A stretch of DNA of 64,000 nt from positions 186,001 to 250,000 of the forward strand of contig NZ_RLII01000002.1 in assembly GCF_004102745.1 (NCBI RefSeq). Direction: 5' to 3'. Position 1 is the first letter of the stretch, and each line of letters starts with the position of its first letter. This document shows, in pieces, positions 45,713 through 56,638 of this stretch. The notes under the pieces are model-generated. The model made no database searches, was not told where the DNA came from, and worked only from the letters and a program-made list of their open reading frames with translations. The position numbers and the translations under genes are program-made. This DNA comes from Acetivibrio mesophilus. GTDB taxonomy: Bacteria > Bacillota > Clostridia > Acetivibrionales > Acetivibrionaceae.

Positions 45713-46504
45713 TTATTTTCGACTTGCCAATATCTTATAAAATGCTTCCTCGATTTTTTTCAGCTTTGTATCCATTCCTGCATCTACACTTCCAAAGGGT
45801 GTTTCCAGTATCAACGCACCGAACTTTAAAGCTTGATCCTTTACAATATCAAGCTGTCCTATACCTTCTACCATCGAAAGAATCCTATCCTTGTTTTCAA
45901 CTATAAAGTCATAGTCCGCCGAAGACACCTTCAGCGTTATATCTTCCCTATTTGAGCACCGTTCGAAAGCCTGTGAAATCATATCCAAAAGCTTTTCCTT
46001 GTTCATACTGATCTCTGCACCGATTACTTTCCTGGAAATGTCCAGAATAACATTCATTGCATCCTTCTCAATGCTTTGAAGTGCTTCCTTATACTCCTTC
46101 AATGCATTTTCTCTGATGAACTCTGCTTCCTGAACCAAGTCCTCATACTGGCTTTTTGCTTCTTCATATCCCTTTTCAAATCCCCTTTGTCTGCTGTCTT
46201 CCTCTATTTCTGCTATTAACTGAAGTCCCTTTTCCCGGGCTTCCTCCAATATTTTCGATGCCTCAAGCTCGGCTTCTTTAATTATTTCATCTGCCTCATG
46301 CCGGGCTTTTTCCAACATAGCCTTTTCATTTTCAAGCTTCTTGCTTAATATCTCGGACTTTTCATTTACACAGGAATCAAAGTCAATTTCAGGCTCTTTA
46401 ACCCTTTTAATGTTCTGATAATTAATAGGGACTTTGATCTGAACGGGAATCCCAATATTAATTTGACTACTCTTAAATACTTTATTGTTATACAAGCACA
46501 TCAT
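45713..46504 (-). CDS. fliH: Flagellar assembly protein FliH
   Basis: About 263 residues. The coding end is secure, the start is not: ATG 46504 is given, overlapping fliG, but a TTG at 46495 nine bases past AGGAG would begin with YNNKVFKSS and has better spacing. A long Glu/Lys coiled coil (about 50-140) precedes the V/A-ATPase E-subunit-like C-terminal domain (DISRKVIGAEI..., FGALILETPFGSVDAGMDTKLKKI). It regulates FliI and tethers it to the C-ring. Confidence 0.92.
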   Translation of the reverse strand: MMCLYNNKVFKSSQINIGIPVQIKVPINYQNIKRVKEPEIDFDSCVNEKSEILSKKLENEKAMLEKARHEADEIIKEAELEASKILEEAREKGLQLIAEIEEDSRQRGFEKGYEEAKSQYEDLVQEAEFIRENALKEYKEALQSIEKDAMNVILDISRKVIGAEISMNKEKLLDMISQAFERCSNREDITLKVSSADYDFIVENKDRILSMVEGIGQLDIVKDQALKFGALILETPFGSVDAGMDTKLKKIEEAFYKILASRK

Positions 46505-47528
46505 CTCCTGCACCCCTGGAGATTACTATCTCTCCAGCATCTTCGAGCTTTCTTATGATATTTACAATCTTCTGCTGAGCCTCTTCAACATCCTTAATTC
46601 TTACAGGACCCATGAATTCAATGTCCTCCTTCACCATTTCAACCATACGTTTGGACATATTAGCGTAAATCTTGCTCTGAACTTCCTCATTGGTACCTTT
46701 AAGAGCAATAGCCAGCTGATTGTTGTCAACTTCACGCAGGAATCTCTGAATAGAACGATTGTCCAGAGAAAGTATATCCTCGAATACAAACATCCTTTTC
46801 TTGATTTCTTCTGCAAGGTCGGTATCTTCAACCTCCAGAGTTTCCATAATGTATTTTTCGGTTCCTCTGTCAACATTATTTAAAATATCAACTATTGCCT
46901 GTACACCACCGGCAGCAGTAAAGTCTTCGGTAACAATGGATGAGAGCTTTTTCTCAAGTACACGCTCCACCTCTTTTATTACCTCAGGGGATGTCCTGTC
47001 CATCGTCGCTATTCTCCTTGCAACATCAGCCTGTTTGTCCTGGGGAAGTGCAGACAACACAATTGAAGACTGTTGAGGTTTCAAATAGGACAGAATCAAT
47101 GCTATTGTCTGAGGATGCTCATTCTGAATAAAGTTTATAAGCTGCGACGGGTCTGCTTTCCTTACAAAGTCAAAAGGTCTAACCTGAAGAGACACCGTCA
47201 GTTTATTTAAAACATCAAGCGCTTTTTGAGTGCCAAGAGCTTTCTCGAGTATCTCCTTTGCATAGCTTATACCGCCCTCAGCAATATAATTCTGTGCAAG
47301 ACATATCTGGTAGAATTCCTCCAGCACCTTTTCCTTTTCTTCGGGACTTACGGTTCTGATATTTGCAATTTCAAGGGTCAACTGCTCAATTTCATCATCT
47401 TTGAGATGTTTAAAAATCTCAGCCGATCTCTCAGGCCCAAGAGCAATTAATAACATTGCTGCTTTTTCTTTTCCGGACAATCTTTCTTTTCTGGATAGAT
47501 CTGTTTTTGCCAATCCACCTCGAGCCAC
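46488..47528 (-). CDS. fliG: Flagellar motor switch protein FliG
   Basis: 346 residues from GTG 47528 with AGGGGGT upstream. All three armadillo-type domains are present: the N-terminal LSGKEKAAMLLIALGPE, the middle EHPQTIALILSYL, and the C-terminal torque domain (FVFEDILSLDNRSIQRFLREVD) with the charged residues that face the stator. It links FliF, FliM and the stator. Confidence 0.97.
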   Translation of the reverse strand: MARGGLAKTDLSRKERLSGKEKAAMLLIALGPERSAEIFKHLKDDEIEQLTLEIANIRTVSPEEKEKVLEEFYQICLAQNYIAEGGISYAKEILEKALGTQKALDVLNKLTVSLQVRPFDFVRKADPSQLINFIQNEHPQTIALILSYLKPQQSSIVLSALPQDKQADVARRIATMDRTSPEVIKEVERVLEKKLSSIVTEDFTAAGGVQAIVDILNNVDRGTEKYIMETLEVEDTDLAEEIKKRMFVFEDILSLDNRSIQRFLREVDNNQLAIALKGTNEEVQSKIYANMSKRMVEMVKEDIEFMGPVRIKDVEEAQQKIVNIIRKLEDAGEIVISRGAGDDVLV

Positions 47529-47580
47529 TATAATACCCCCTAAACCTTTTGTTCTTTTATACTAAAATTATTAATAATAA

Positions 47581-49137
47581 TTAATCCCAGTCGTCGGACA
47601 ACCAATTTCTAAGAAGCTGCGCCACTGACTCCGGCTTTTGCTTTACAAAGTTTTCAATCTGCTTCTTAATTTCGGAATGTTCTTCAAAGTTTATCTCAGG
47701 TAATTCTTCCTCTTCATTAGGCATAATGAACTTAGGACCTCCAGCTGTTGCAAGTTCGGGTTCCAGCTCCTCTTTCTTCTTTTTCGGCATTACTGAAATC
47801 ATGAGTGCAATTATCAATATAGTCAATAATGCAAAGAAACCATAATTATCAAACAGCTCTTTTATTCTGTCGGCCACAGGTGTAACTTCTTCTTCCTTAG
47901 GCGCCAATTTTTGCTTGTCGACTGTAATTCTTTCAACCGGTATTCCTGTAGCATTGCTCAGACCCTTTTTAAACTGTTCTATAAATTCAGTAGTCAATTT
48001 GCTGTCATCAGCAACTCTATTTCCATACCACAGGGCAACCGTCATTGATGATTCTTCAAAATTCATTGTCCCTATGGCTTTTTCTTCCGCAGTCAAAGTC
48101 TCGGTAAATATTCTGTTTATTATTTCTGATTTACTTTCATAAGAAGAGTTCTCCCCTGAATCTATGGGGTAAGTTGCAACATTCCCGGTTCCCGGATTGG
48201 TATCCATTCCTGGGGCTCCGTTTTGGTTGCCGTTCACCAGTTCCTCTGTCTTTTTTTCCTGGCTCACTATTGCCTCGTCCAATCCGGTAGGCTTTTCAAT
48301 CTCTTTTCTGTTTTTTGTAACCTTATCCAGGTCCAAAACCGGATTTACAGCCACACTTATAAAATCATAGCTATCCGAACGACCGGAATACAAATTTCTT
48401 ATATTCTTTTCAAGCTCTTCTTTTATGCGAAGTTTAAGCTTGTATTGGCTCGAGGGTATATTCATGCCATCTGACAGATCCTGATTTAATATATTGAAAT
48501 TATTATCAACAACCGTTACATTTTTAGGATCCAATCCTTCTATAGATGAGGCTACTACCATTACAATTCCTTCAACCTGTTCGGGAGTTATTTCTCCCTT
48601 TGGGTTTATCCTTACAGAGGCTTTTGCCTCATTCTTTTTTTCTACAAAAAACATAGAATCATCCGGTATTGTAAGCTCAACATCAGCATCCTTTACATTG
48701 TCAAACATTTTCAACTTCGCAATAAGGCTGTTTTTCTTGAAATTCTGCCAGAGCTGCTTTTTATCGCTCTCTGTAGAACTCACCTTAAGAAGACTCCACG
48801 CATCCTCAAAGGTCATCCCTGTCTCCGTCAATCCTGTAGAAGCAAGAGCAAATTCAGCTTCATTCTTTTCCTTTGAGTCGACAAGAATACGCTTTCCCTC
48901 GCCATGCTTATACTTTATATTTTTCTCCTTCAGGGCCTCTTCAATTGCCGTAATGCTTTCAGCATCTTCAACTGTAATCAAAGGGACATACGTGGTCCTT
49001 GTAAGCATCACTATGCCTATTGTAAGTACGACAACTAAAATACCGGAAGTAATAAAGATTCTAGTTTTTTGTGACTTGTCAAGGTTTTTCCAAAAGTCTG
49101 TCACCTGTTGCTGCATTCTTGATAGTACCTCAGGCAT
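47581..49137 (-). CDS. fliF: Flagellar MS-ring protein FliF
   Basis: 518 residues from ATG 49137 with AAGGTGG upstream. First helix about 22-44, the ring-building domains (about 45-300), a variable linker, a second helix near 430-450, and the C-terminal FliG-binding tail (VAQLLRNWLSDD). Length and order are typical. Confidence 0.96.
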   Translation of the reverse strand: MPEVLSRMQQQVTDFWKNLDKSQKTRIFITSGILVVVLTIGIVMLTRTTYVPLITVEDAESITAIEEALKEKNIKYKHGEGKRILVDSKEKNEAEFALASTGLTETGMTFEDAWSLLKVSSTESDKKQLWQNFKKNSLIAKLKMFDNVKDADVELTIPDDSMFFVEKKNEAKASVRINPKGEITPEQVEGIVMVVASSIEGLDPKNVTVVDNNFNILNQDLSDGMNIPSSQYKLKLRIKEELEKNIRNLYSGRSDSYDFISVAVNPVLDLDKVTKNRKEIEKPTGLDEAIVSQEKKTEELVNGNQNGAPGMDTNPGTGNVATYPIDSGENSSYESKSEIINRIFTETLTAEEKAIGTMNFEESSMTVALWYGNRVADDSKLTTEFIEQFKKGLSNATGIPVERITVDKQKLAPKEEEVTPVADRIKELFDNYGFFALLTILIIALMISVMPKKKKEELEPELATAGGPKFIMPNEEEELPEINFEEHSEIKKQIENFVKQKPESVAQLLRNWLSDDWD

Positions 49138-49222
49138 GAATCCACCACCTTAATCAACGGTTATCATCTTTTGTGACATTTAAGCAACTAACATAGAAGT
49201 GCATACATAAAATATGCACTGT

Positions 49223-49534
49223 TTAAATCTGCATTCTCATTATTTCATTATAAGCATCTAAAATTTTATTCCTGATTTGCATTGTAAATTGAAGAGCTAT
49301 ATCTGCTTTTTGGGCAGCAATCATAACCTCATGAATATTGTCGGTTTTGCCCGCCGCAAAATCCTCGGCGATAGTTTTTGACTGTTTTTCAAGTTCATTT
49401 ACCTGATTTATGGCATTATTCAAATAATCACTAAAAGCTTCAACAACATTTCCACTCTTTTTTTCTCCTGTAAAATTAAGTGTTGATACTGCAGGAGATA
49501 TTACATCAATTCCATTTAGACCATTAACAGCCAT
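49223..49534 (-). CDS. fliE: Flagellar rod-MS ring junction protein FliE
   Basis: 103 residues from ATG 49534 with AAGGAGGG upstream. C-terminal half (DNIHEVMIAAQKADIALQFTMQIRNKILDAYNEIMRM) is diagnostic. It joins the rod to the MS ring. Confidence 0.95.
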   Translation of the reverse strand: MAVNGLNGIDVISPAVSTLNFTGEKKSGNVVEAFSDYLNNAINQVNELEKQSKTIAEDFAAGKTDNIHEVMIAAQKADIALQFTMQIRNKILDAYNEIMRMQI

Positions 49535-49624
49535 AATACCCTCCTTAAATAACTTCATCGAATTTCAACATCTTAAAGCTTGGTTTTTCTAACATTACGC
49601 TGTCTGGACTTTCATATTATGTGG

Positions 49625-50068
49625 TTATCTTCCGATTTCGAGTGCTTTCATTGCCATACTCTTTGAAGTGTTAATAGATGTTACATTTGCTTCGTATGCT
49701 CTTGTTGCAGAAATCATATTCACCATTTCTGTAATTACGTCAACATTTGGCATTGAAACATATCCCTCTTGGTCCGCATCCGGATGTCCAGGATCATAAA
49801 CTCTTTTAAAAGGAGATCTATCTTCTACTATTCCTGTTACTCTTACTCCTCCACCTGCTGTGTCACCCTTGCTGCTTTTTGCTAGATATTCGGAAAATGG
49901 AGTTGACGAAGATTTTTCCTCAAAGAGCACCGTTTTTCTTCTATAAGGCTGTCCATTCTCCGTCCTTGTGGTATTTACATTTGCAATATTCTGAGAGATT
50001 GTATCCATTCTCAGCCTTTGGGCAGTGAGGGCTGATGCGCTTATATCAAGAGAACTGAAATATCCCAT
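49625..50068 (-). CDS. flgC: Flagellar proximal rod protein FlgC
   Basis: 147 residues from ATG 50068. N-terminal rod motif (SALTAQRLRMDTISQNIANVNTTRT) and C-terminal YEANVTSINTSKSMAMKALEIGR are both intact. Six bases after flgB. Confidence 0.96.
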   Translation of the reverse strand: MGYFSSLDISASALTAQRLRMDTISQNIANVNTTRTENGQPYRRKTVLFEEKSSSTPFSEYLAKSSKGDTAGGGVRVTGIVEDRSPFKRVYDPGHPDADQEGYVSMPNVDVITEMVNMISATRAYEANVTSINTSKSMAMKALEIGR

Positions 50069-50074
50069 AATTTA

Positions 50075-50479
50075 TTATCTCCCTTCTTTTATAACAGACT
50101 TGATTTTACTGAAATCACTGCCAATTTTTTGTGCCAGTACATTATATCTAATAGTATTTTTAGCCATTTGAGCCATTTCATTTTCAATATCGACATTATT
50201 TTCATCCAGTCTCATTGAAAAGGAGCTTTTATCCTCAGAAACTTTAATGTCTATATCCATTACCTCTCTGGCTCCTACCGGTATATGTTCCGGCCGCGCC
50301 CTTATACCTTTAATGCTCCCTTTTGCATTCTCCAAGTATTCTTCAAAAGCCACTGTTTTTCTTTTATACCCCGGGGTGTCAACATTTGCTATGTTCTGTG
50401 AAATAGCTTCATTGCGTAACAATGCTGCATCCAACGATTTTTCAAGCACATCTGTTCCTGTAAGAATCCTACTTAGCAT
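50075..50479 (-). CDS. flgB: Flagellar proximal rod protein FlgB
   Basis: 134 residues from ATG 50479, eight bases past AGGAGGTG. N-terminal LLRNEAISQNIANVDTPGYKRKTV and C-terminal helix typical of FlgB. It is the first gene of the fla/che cluster. Confidence 0.96.
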   Translation of the reverse strand: MLSRILTGTDVLEKSLDAALLRNEAISQNIANVDTPGYKRKTVAFEEYLENAKGSIKGIRARPEHIPVGAREVMDIDIKVSEDKSSFSMRLDENNVDIENEMAQMAKNTIRYNVLAQKIGSDFSKIKSVIKEGR

Positions 50480-50846
50480 TGGATACACCTCCTATGTATT
50501 TTAACTTTGCCTTCTTTTGAACAAAACACTACTCAATATATTTCGACATATCAATACATTTTCCTGCATTGATTCTTATAGTTATAGTGGTATTATTAAC
50601 CGCGTAACCATACACGAACATTTCTGTTTGCTTTTATTAATTTTTTATGGAAACATAAATATAATTGTACAAAAGATACTCTTGAACCCTATAAAGATAA
50701 TATAAAGAAAATCAAATAAAGAACTGCATAAAACCTGATTAATACATAAAATCCCATTGCTTATAATGATATTATCACAACTTATAAAAAAAAACAACTA
50801 TTTTAATATAAAATTATCATAAAATTTTTTATATTTCCAAATATTT
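50480..50846 (-). promoter_or_regulatory. 367-base region upstream of the flagellar cluster
   Basis: AT-rich, no gene. It should hold the main promoter of the fla/che cluster, but I see no strong sigma-A pair and no sigma-D site (TAAA-N15-GCCGATAT). A short perfect inverted repeat TGATATTATCA (50767-50777) lies between two CTTATAA direct repeats and might be an operator. Transcription could also enter from trmFO, since no clear terminator follows that gene. Confidence 0.3.
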
Positions 50847-52163
50847 TTACATTTCGAAGCATTTAGCAATGTATTCTTTTAAATTTTCCAGAGATCTCAT
50901 TGCCGTCTCATAATTTCTTTTTCTTTTATCACGTATTTTAAGAGGAAGACTCTCCATTAATCCAAAATTCACATTCATTGGCTGAAAGTTCTTCACGCTG
51001 CTATCGGAAATATAACTGCTCAAAGCCCCGATTGCAGTACTTCTAGGAAATATAACCCGTTCTTTCCCCAAAAAGTCCATTGCAGCATTAATTCCTGCCA
51101 CAATGCCGGAAGAGGAAGATTCCACATACCCTTCCACACCGGTAATCTGTCCAGCGAAATAGATATTGGGAGATTTTTTCAGGCAATATACGGCATCCAA
51201 AAGCAACGGCGAATTCAGGAAGGTGTTTCTGTGCATTACACCGTACCTTACAAACTCCGAACTCTCAAGTCCCGGTATTAAGCTAAACACCCTTTTCTGC
51301 TCCGGCCACTTAAGCCTGGTTTGAAACCCTACAATATTATACATAGTTCCTTCACTATTGTCCTGCCTTAATTGAACAACTGCATAGGGTTCTTTTCCAG
51401 TATTGGGGTCAACAAGCCCCACAGGCTTTAAAGGACCAAATCTCAAAGTGTCTTTTCCTCTTTTTGCCATAGTCTCAACCGGCATGCACCCTTCAAAAAC
51501 CACTTCCCGGTCAAAGTCCTTTACTTCTGCAAGCTCAGCATTTACCAGCTCATTCCAAAAAAATTCGTATTCTTCCTTATTCATGGGACAGTTTATATAA
51601 TCATCTGTCCCCCTTCCGTAGCGTGCAGCCCTATATGCCTTACTCATATCTATCGACTCAAAAGTAACAATCGGGGCAGCCGCATCAAAGAAATGAAGAT
51701 AGTCCTCACCAATAAAATCAGCCAGATATTTTGACAGACCTTCCGAAGTAAGGGGACCTGTAGCAACAATTGTTATTCCTTCCTTCGGAAGTTCTCGTAT
51801 CTCTTCGTTAATTACTTCTATATTATTGTTTTGTCTTATAAGCTCCGTCACCATTTGAGAGAATTTGCTTCTATCCACAGCCAGCGCTCCTCCCGCAGGT
51901 ACCTGGGCAACATTAGCACATTTCATAATTATTGAGTCTAAAAGCCTCATTTCCTCTTTCAGAAGCCCCACTGCATTTTCCAGTTGGTTTGAACGCAGAG
52001 AATTGCTGCAAACAAGCTCTGCAAAAGTATCCATATGATGTGCTGGAGAATAAGCTTTTGGCTTCATCTCAAATAGCTTAACTTTTATTCCACGTTTGGC
52101 AATCTGCCACGCTGCCTCACATCCTGCAAGTCCTGCGCCTATTACATTTATATAGTCAACCAT
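50847..52163 (-). CDS. trmFO: tRNA (uracil-54) methyltransferase TrmFO (folate-dependent)
   Basis: 438 residues from ATG 52163, one base after the topA stop. The FAD-binding motif [13 protein letters not shown] opens the protein, and [20 protein letters not shown] and [11 protein letters not shown] are family signatures. It uses methylenetetrahydrofolate and FADH2 to make ribothymidine-54 in tRNA. Same topA-trmFO order as Bacillus. Confidence 0.97.
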   Translation of the reverse strand: MVDYINVIGAGLAGCEAAWQIAKRGIKVKLFEMKPKAYSPAHHMDTFAELVCSNSLRSNQLENAVGLLKEEMRLLDSIIMKCANVAQVPAGGALAVDRSKFSQMVTELIRQNNNIEVINEEIRELPKEGITIVATGPLTSEGLSKYLADFIGEDYLHFFDAAAPIVTFESIDMSKAYRAARYGRGTDDYINCPMNKEEYEFFWNELVNAELAEVKDFDREVVFEGCMPVETMAKRGKDTLRFGPLKPVGLVDPNTGKEPYAVVQLRQDNSEGTMYNIVGFQTRLKWPEQKRVFSLIPGLESSEFVRYGVMHRNTFLNSPLLLDAVYCLKKSPNIYFAGQITGVEGYVESSSSGIVAGINAAMDFLGKERVIFPRSTAIGALSSYISDSSVKNFQPMNVNFGLMESLPLKIRDKRKRNYETAMRSLENLKEYIAKCFEM

Positions 52164-52164
52164 A

Positions 52165-54273
52165 TTACTCCTCTTCTTCCTGTCTTTCTGCTGTTTTCAT
52201 AAAATCACAATTCTCATTGCTGCATCTTAACTGTACCTTTTTTCCCGAGTATTTTTTAAGCAGGAAATTTCCGCAATTTGGACAATTCTCCTTTGACGGC
52301 ATATCCCAAGTCATAAAATCACATTTCGGCTCACTGTTGTTATTCTCGCATCCAAGATATTTCCTGCCCTTTCGGGTCTTCTTAATATATACCTTTCCAC
52401 CGCATTTTGGACAGGTAACACCGGCATCCACTAAAATTGGCTTGGCATTTCTACACTCCGGGAATCCCGGACAAGCTAGGAATCTACCATTTCTGCCCAT
52501 CTTGATTACCATATTTCTTCCGCACTTCTCGCAAATCTCGTCGGTTACTTCATCTGGAATTTCAATATTGCCGATCTTATCTTCCGCATCCTTTAGCACA
52601 TCAACAAACTGCGAATAGAAATTTTTCATAACCTCTACCCATTTCTTTTCGCCCTCTTCAACTTTATCAAGCTTTTGCTCCATCTGGGCAGTAAACTCAA
52701 CATCAACAATATCTTGAAAATAGTTTTTCATAATATCCGTTACTATTTTACCTAGCTCGGTAGGAATTAATGTCTTTCCTTCCTTTACTATATAACCACG
52801 GGATAAAATAGTTGTAATAGTAGGAGCATAAGTACTCGGTCTCCCTATCCCTTTCTCCTCAAGAGTCCGAACCAGACTTGCTTCCGTATATCTTGGAGGC
52901 GGTTGTGTAAAATGCTGTTTCGGATCAATCTTTTTCTGCTTCAGCTCTTCTCCTTCTATAAGTTCGGGAATAATTATTTCTCCTTCTTCAGCCTCTTCAT
53001 CCTTGCCCTCTTGATAAAGAATCGTAAATCCCTGGAACTTTATAGTGGAGCCGCTTGCCTTGAAAAGATATTTGCCGGCTTCAATATCAGCATTTATGGT
53101 GTCATATACTGCCGGGGTCATCTGGCTGGCTACAAACCTATCCCAAATAAGCTTATATAAACGGTACTGTTCCTTGGACAGTGATTCCTTTATTGATTGA
53201 GGGTCCATTTCAACCGATGTCGGCCTAATACACTCATGGGCATCTTGGGATGCAGATTTGTTTTTAAAAATATTTTTAGTTTTAGGAAGAAAACTCTCGC
53301 CAAACTTTTCCTTAATATACTCCGAAGTCTGGTTTTGTGCCTCATCGGAAACCCTTGTTGAATCGGTACGAATATAGGTAACAAGACCCACAGCCCCAAC
53401 ACCTTTAACTTCAATTCCTTCATACAACTGCTGTGCCACAATCATGGTCTTTTTTGTCGAAAATCCCAGCTTTCTTGAAGCTTCCTGCTGCATTGTACTG
53501 GTGGTAAACGGAGCATTCGGATTTTTCTTCTTTTCACCCTTCTTTACTTTCTGCACCTTAAACACAGTGTTTTTAATTTCATCGAGAATTTTATTAACTT
53601 CCTCTTCACTCTTCAATTCGGCCTTTTTGTTGTCCAAACCATAGAATTTTGCATCAAAGGGTGACTTTACCCCTTCTTTTTGAAGCCTCGCAGTTATGGT
53701 CCAGTATTCCTCAGGCACAAACTTTTCAATTTCTTCCTCTCTATCGCATATAAGCCTTGTGGTAACCGACTGCACCCTTCCAGCGCTCAATCCTTTTTTA
53801 ACCTTTTTCCAAAGTAGCGGACTTATCTTGTATCCCACAATTCTGTCCAACACCCTTCTCGCCTGTTGTGCATCAACCAAGTCCATATTGATTTGCCTGG
53901 GCGACTTTATGGCGTTTTTAACAGCATTTTTAGTTATCTCATTAAAAGTTACTCTACATTTTTCCTTGTTATCTATGTTAAGCAAATTGGCCAAATGCCA
54001 TGAAATAGCTTCCCCCTCGCGGTCAGGGTCGGTTGCAAGATAAATAGTATTTGCGTTTTTTGCTTCTTTTTTAAGTTTGGAAATTATATCGCCTTTTCCC
54101 CTTATTGTAATGTACTTGGGAGTAAAATCATTTTCTATATCGACCCCCATCTGACTTTTGGGAAGGTCTCTCACGTGTCCGACAGAAGCAACTATCTTAT
54201 AGCCCTTTCCCAAGAACTTTCCAATAGTGTTCGCCTTCGCAGGAGACTCAACAATTACCAATTTATCAGCCAT
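52165..54273 (-). CDS. topA: DNA topoisomerase I
   Basis: 702 residues from ATG 54273 with CTGGAGG upstream. Toprim domain ([17 protein letters not shown]..., [13 protein letters not shown]), catalytic tyrosine in [14 protein letters not shown], and three C-terminal four-cysteine zinc ribbons starting CEKCGRN, CPKCGGK and CPNCGNF. It relaxes negative supercoils. Confidence 0.98.
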   Translation of the reverse strand: MADKLVIVESPAKANTIGKFLGKGYKIVASVGHVRDLPKSQMGVDIENDFTPKYITIRGKGDIISKLKKEAKNANTIYLATDPDREGEAISWHLANLLNIDNKEKCRVTFNEITKNAVKNAIKSPRQINMDLVDAQQARRVLDRIVGYKISPLLWKKVKKGLSAGRVQSVTTRLICDREEEIEKFVPEEYWTITARLQKEGVKSPFDAKFYGLDNKKAELKSEEEVNKILDEIKNTVFKVQKVKKGEKKKNPNAPFTTSTMQQEASRKLGFSTKKTMIVAQQLYEGIEVKGVGAVGLVTYIRTDSTRVSDEAQNQTSEYIKEKFGESFLPKTKNIFKNKSASQDAHECIRPTSVEMDPQSIKESLSKEQYRLYKLIWDRFVASQMTPAVYDTINADIEAGKYLFKASGSTIKFQGFTILYQEGKDEEAEEGEIIIPELIEGEELKQKKIDPKQHFTQPPPRYTEASLVRTLEEKGIGRPSTYAPTITTILSRGYIVKEGKTLIPTELGKIVTDIMKNYFQDIVDVEFTAQMEQKLDKVEEGEKKWVEVMKNFYSQFVDVLKDAEDKIGNIEIPDEVTDEICEKCGRNMVIKMGRNGRFLACPGFPECRNAKPILVDAGVTCPKCGGKVYIKKTRKGRKYLGCENNNSEPKCDFMTWDMPSKENCPNCGNFLLKKYSGKKVQLRCSNENCDFMKTAERQEEEE

Positions 54274-54352
54274 CTTTTTCCTCCAGTTTTGTTTATCTGT
54301 TATTTTAATAATATATTATAATATTATATATTGTCATATTACAATTAATTAT

Positions 54353-55468
54353 TTAGAACTTCAATTTGAATATCTTTCCTGGCAACTGCTCTACAACACC
54401 TTTTAATTCGAGCATTATCAGTATTGAGTTTACAAGCTGTATACTAAATCCGGTCTTTCTTGCAATAACGTCAATATGCATTGACTCCAGCTTTAAACAT
54501 TCCGCAACCTTCTTTTCATCATCATCAAGACCCATAAACAACCTGTCATCTTTAAGGTTCTTTGTGAAAAAGTCCTTTATTTTTTCTTCAGTGAAGCAAA
54601 TATTTAATTCTTCAAGTATATCGTCAATTCCTGTTACTATTTTTGCACCTTCCTTAATTAATTTATTGGTTCCGGTGCTGTTCATGCTATTAACATTTCC
54701 CGGAAGGGCAAAAACTTCTCTTCCCTGATCTAGGGCCAAATTCGCTGTAATCAGCGAGCCACTGCGCTCTCCAGCCTCTATTACAATCACTCCTAGGGAA
54801 ATGCCACTGATAATCCTGTTGCGCGCGGGAAAATTACCGGCCACAGGCGTAGTACCGGGAAGGTATTCCGATAGGCAGGCACCATTCTCACCTATGCTTT
54901 CCATCAGCTTTTTATTTTCGTATGGATATACAATATCAAGACCGCACCCTAAGACAGCTATAGTTCTTCCTTTTGCTTCAAGAGCCCCCTTATGGGCAAA
55001 AGAGTCAATCCCCCTTGCCATGCCGCTTACAACGGTAATGCCGTATCCTGCAAGCTCATAGGAAATTTTCTTCGCCATATCAAGTCCATAGGATGTTGCT
55101 CTTCTCGAACCAACTACAGCCAGATATTTTTCCTCCGCTTGAATGGCCCCCTTCATATAAAGGACCACCGGAGGATCATATATATTTTTAAGGTATAAAG
55201 GATACAATTCATCTTCTAATGTAATTATTTTAATGTCATTCTTATAAATATTCTCAAGATGACGATCTACGTTCTGCTTAAATTTTACACTAGTAAGATT
55301 TAAAATATCCGTCTTGTTTAAAAAAGGAAGATGCCTTAGTTCATCTTCTCTGGCATTCCAAACATTATGCGTATCCCCAAAATACTCCAGAAGCTTTCTG
55401 GACTTGACTGCCCCTACTCCCGGAATGGAACTTAGCCATACCCAATCTCTTAAACTACCTTCCATCAT
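54353..55468 (-). CDS. dprA: DNA-processing protein DprA (Smf)
   Basis: 371 residues from ATG 55468; a second ATG directly after has better distance from AAAGGAG. N-terminal SAM-like region, Rossmann-like core (AVVGSRRATSYG, SGMARGIDSFAHKGAL, VLGCGLDIVYP, EAGERSGSLITA) and a C-terminal winged helix. It loads RecA on incoming single-stranded DNA during transformation. Start of the dprA-topA-trmFO group. Confidence 0.96.
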   Translation of the reverse strand: MMEGSLRDWVWLSSIPGVGAVKSRKLLEYFGDTHNVWNAREDELRHLPFLNKTDILNLTSVKFKQNVDRHLENIYKNDIKIITLEDELYPLYLKNIYDPPVVLYMKGAIQAEEKYLAVVGSRRATSYGLDMAKKISYELAGYGITVVSGMARGIDSFAHKGALEAKGRTIAVLGCGLDIVYPYENKKLMESIGENGACLSEYLPGTTPVAGNFPARNRIISGISLGVIVIEAGERSGSLITANLALDQGREVFALPGNVNSMNSTGTNKLIKEGAKIVTGIDDILEELNICFTEEKIKDFFTKNLKDDRLFMGLDDDEKKVAECLKLESMHIDVIARKTGFSIQLVNSILIMLELKGVVEQLPGKIFKLKF

Positions 55469-55689
55469 ATTCTCCTTTGTAAATAAACGTAAGCAACAAT
55501 TACCTTACACGTTTTCACAAAATAATTTACCATGTATTGTCCATTGAATCAAGCTTTTCCAGATGTAACCATCAAAAACACTCTTAACCTGAAAATATTA
55601 GCTTAACTAAAAGAATAACATGAACAGTTGTTTGCTTCAAGGTAGTTTTTCCTATAATTAATCTCAGCAAAGCAGCATAGCTAAAGAAA

Positions 55690-56445
55690 TTATTTTATTT
55701 CCAGCTCCACCGGACAATGGTCGGACCCTAGTACTTCATTGTGTATGGAGGCACTTACAAGACATTCCTTAAGCTCCTGTGACACACAAAAATAATCAAT
55801 TCTCCATCCTGCATTTCTGGAACGGGCATTAAACATATACGACCACCATGTATACGCATCCTTTTTATCGGGATAGAAAAATCTAAAGGTATCAATAAAG
55901 CCTGCATCAAGAAGCTCTGTAAATTTCTCGCGTTCTTCATCGGTAAAACCAGCATTTCTTCTATTGGATGAAGGATTCTTTAGGTCAATCTCCTTATGGG
56001 CTACATTCATATCACCACAGACAATTACAGGCTTTTTACCCTTTATCCCAATAAGATAATTCCTGAAGTCATCCTCCCATTTCATTCTATAATCGAGTCT
56101 TTCCAGCTCCCTCTTTGCATTGGGAGTATATACGTTGACCAAATAATAGCTGTCAAACTCCAAGGTTATAACTCTACCCTCTTTGTCATGCTCATCAATT
56201 CCAATCCCATACTCAACAGAAATGGGCTCTAAACGGGTAAATACCGCAGTTCCGGAATACCCTTTCTTTTCAGCATAGTTCCAGTATTGATGATATCCCT
56301 CAAACTCAAGCTCAATTTGCCCTTGTTGAAGCTTGCTCTCCTGTATGCAGAATATATCGGCATTCACATTCTTGAAATAATCTAAAAACCCCTTATTTAT
56401 ACAGGCCCTTAGACCATTAACATTCCATGATATTAATTTTGTCAT
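55690..56445 (-). CDS. xth: Exodeoxyribonuclease III (AP endonuclease)
   Basis: 251 residues from ATG 56445 with GGAGAGAG upstream; the reading from 56475 passes through that site. Catalytic motifs WNVNGLRA, QESKLQ, GDMNVAH and GSDHCPVEL are all present. It repairs abasic sites and 3' blocks. A lone gene; the 221 bases towards dprA show no clear terminator. Confidence 0.96.
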   Translation of the reverse strand: MTKLISWNVNGLRACINKGFLDYFKNVNADIFCIQESKLQQGQIELEFEGYHQYWNYAEKKGYSGTAVFTRLEPISVEYGIGIDEHDKEGRVITLEFDSYYLVNVYTPNAKRELERLDYRMKWEDDFRNYLIGIKGKKPVIVCGDMNVAHKEIDLKNPSSNRRNAGFTDEEREKFTELLDAGFIDTFRFFYPDKKDAYTWWSYMFNARSRNAGWRIDYFCVSQELKECLVSASIHNEVLGSDHCPVELEIK

Positions 56446-56638
56446 AACTCTCTCCTTAAAGGCAGTACTTTTCAATAATAATTACACTAATCCCTATATC
56501 GATAACTTGTCCATCGGTAATATTCATTGTCACTAATTATACAATTGGTATATTAGAATTACCACGTTTTTATTCAATTATAACACTTTAGTTCAAAGAA
56601 AGCTTTCTGTTGGTAGAAAAATTTTCTTAATTAATTTT

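Noticed and set aside
48494-49153. Rightward open frame of 219 codons
   Set aside because: It is wholly antisense to fliF, whose frame has a ribosome site, domain matches and operon context; the Ser/Phe-rich translation is typical of a mirrored frame.
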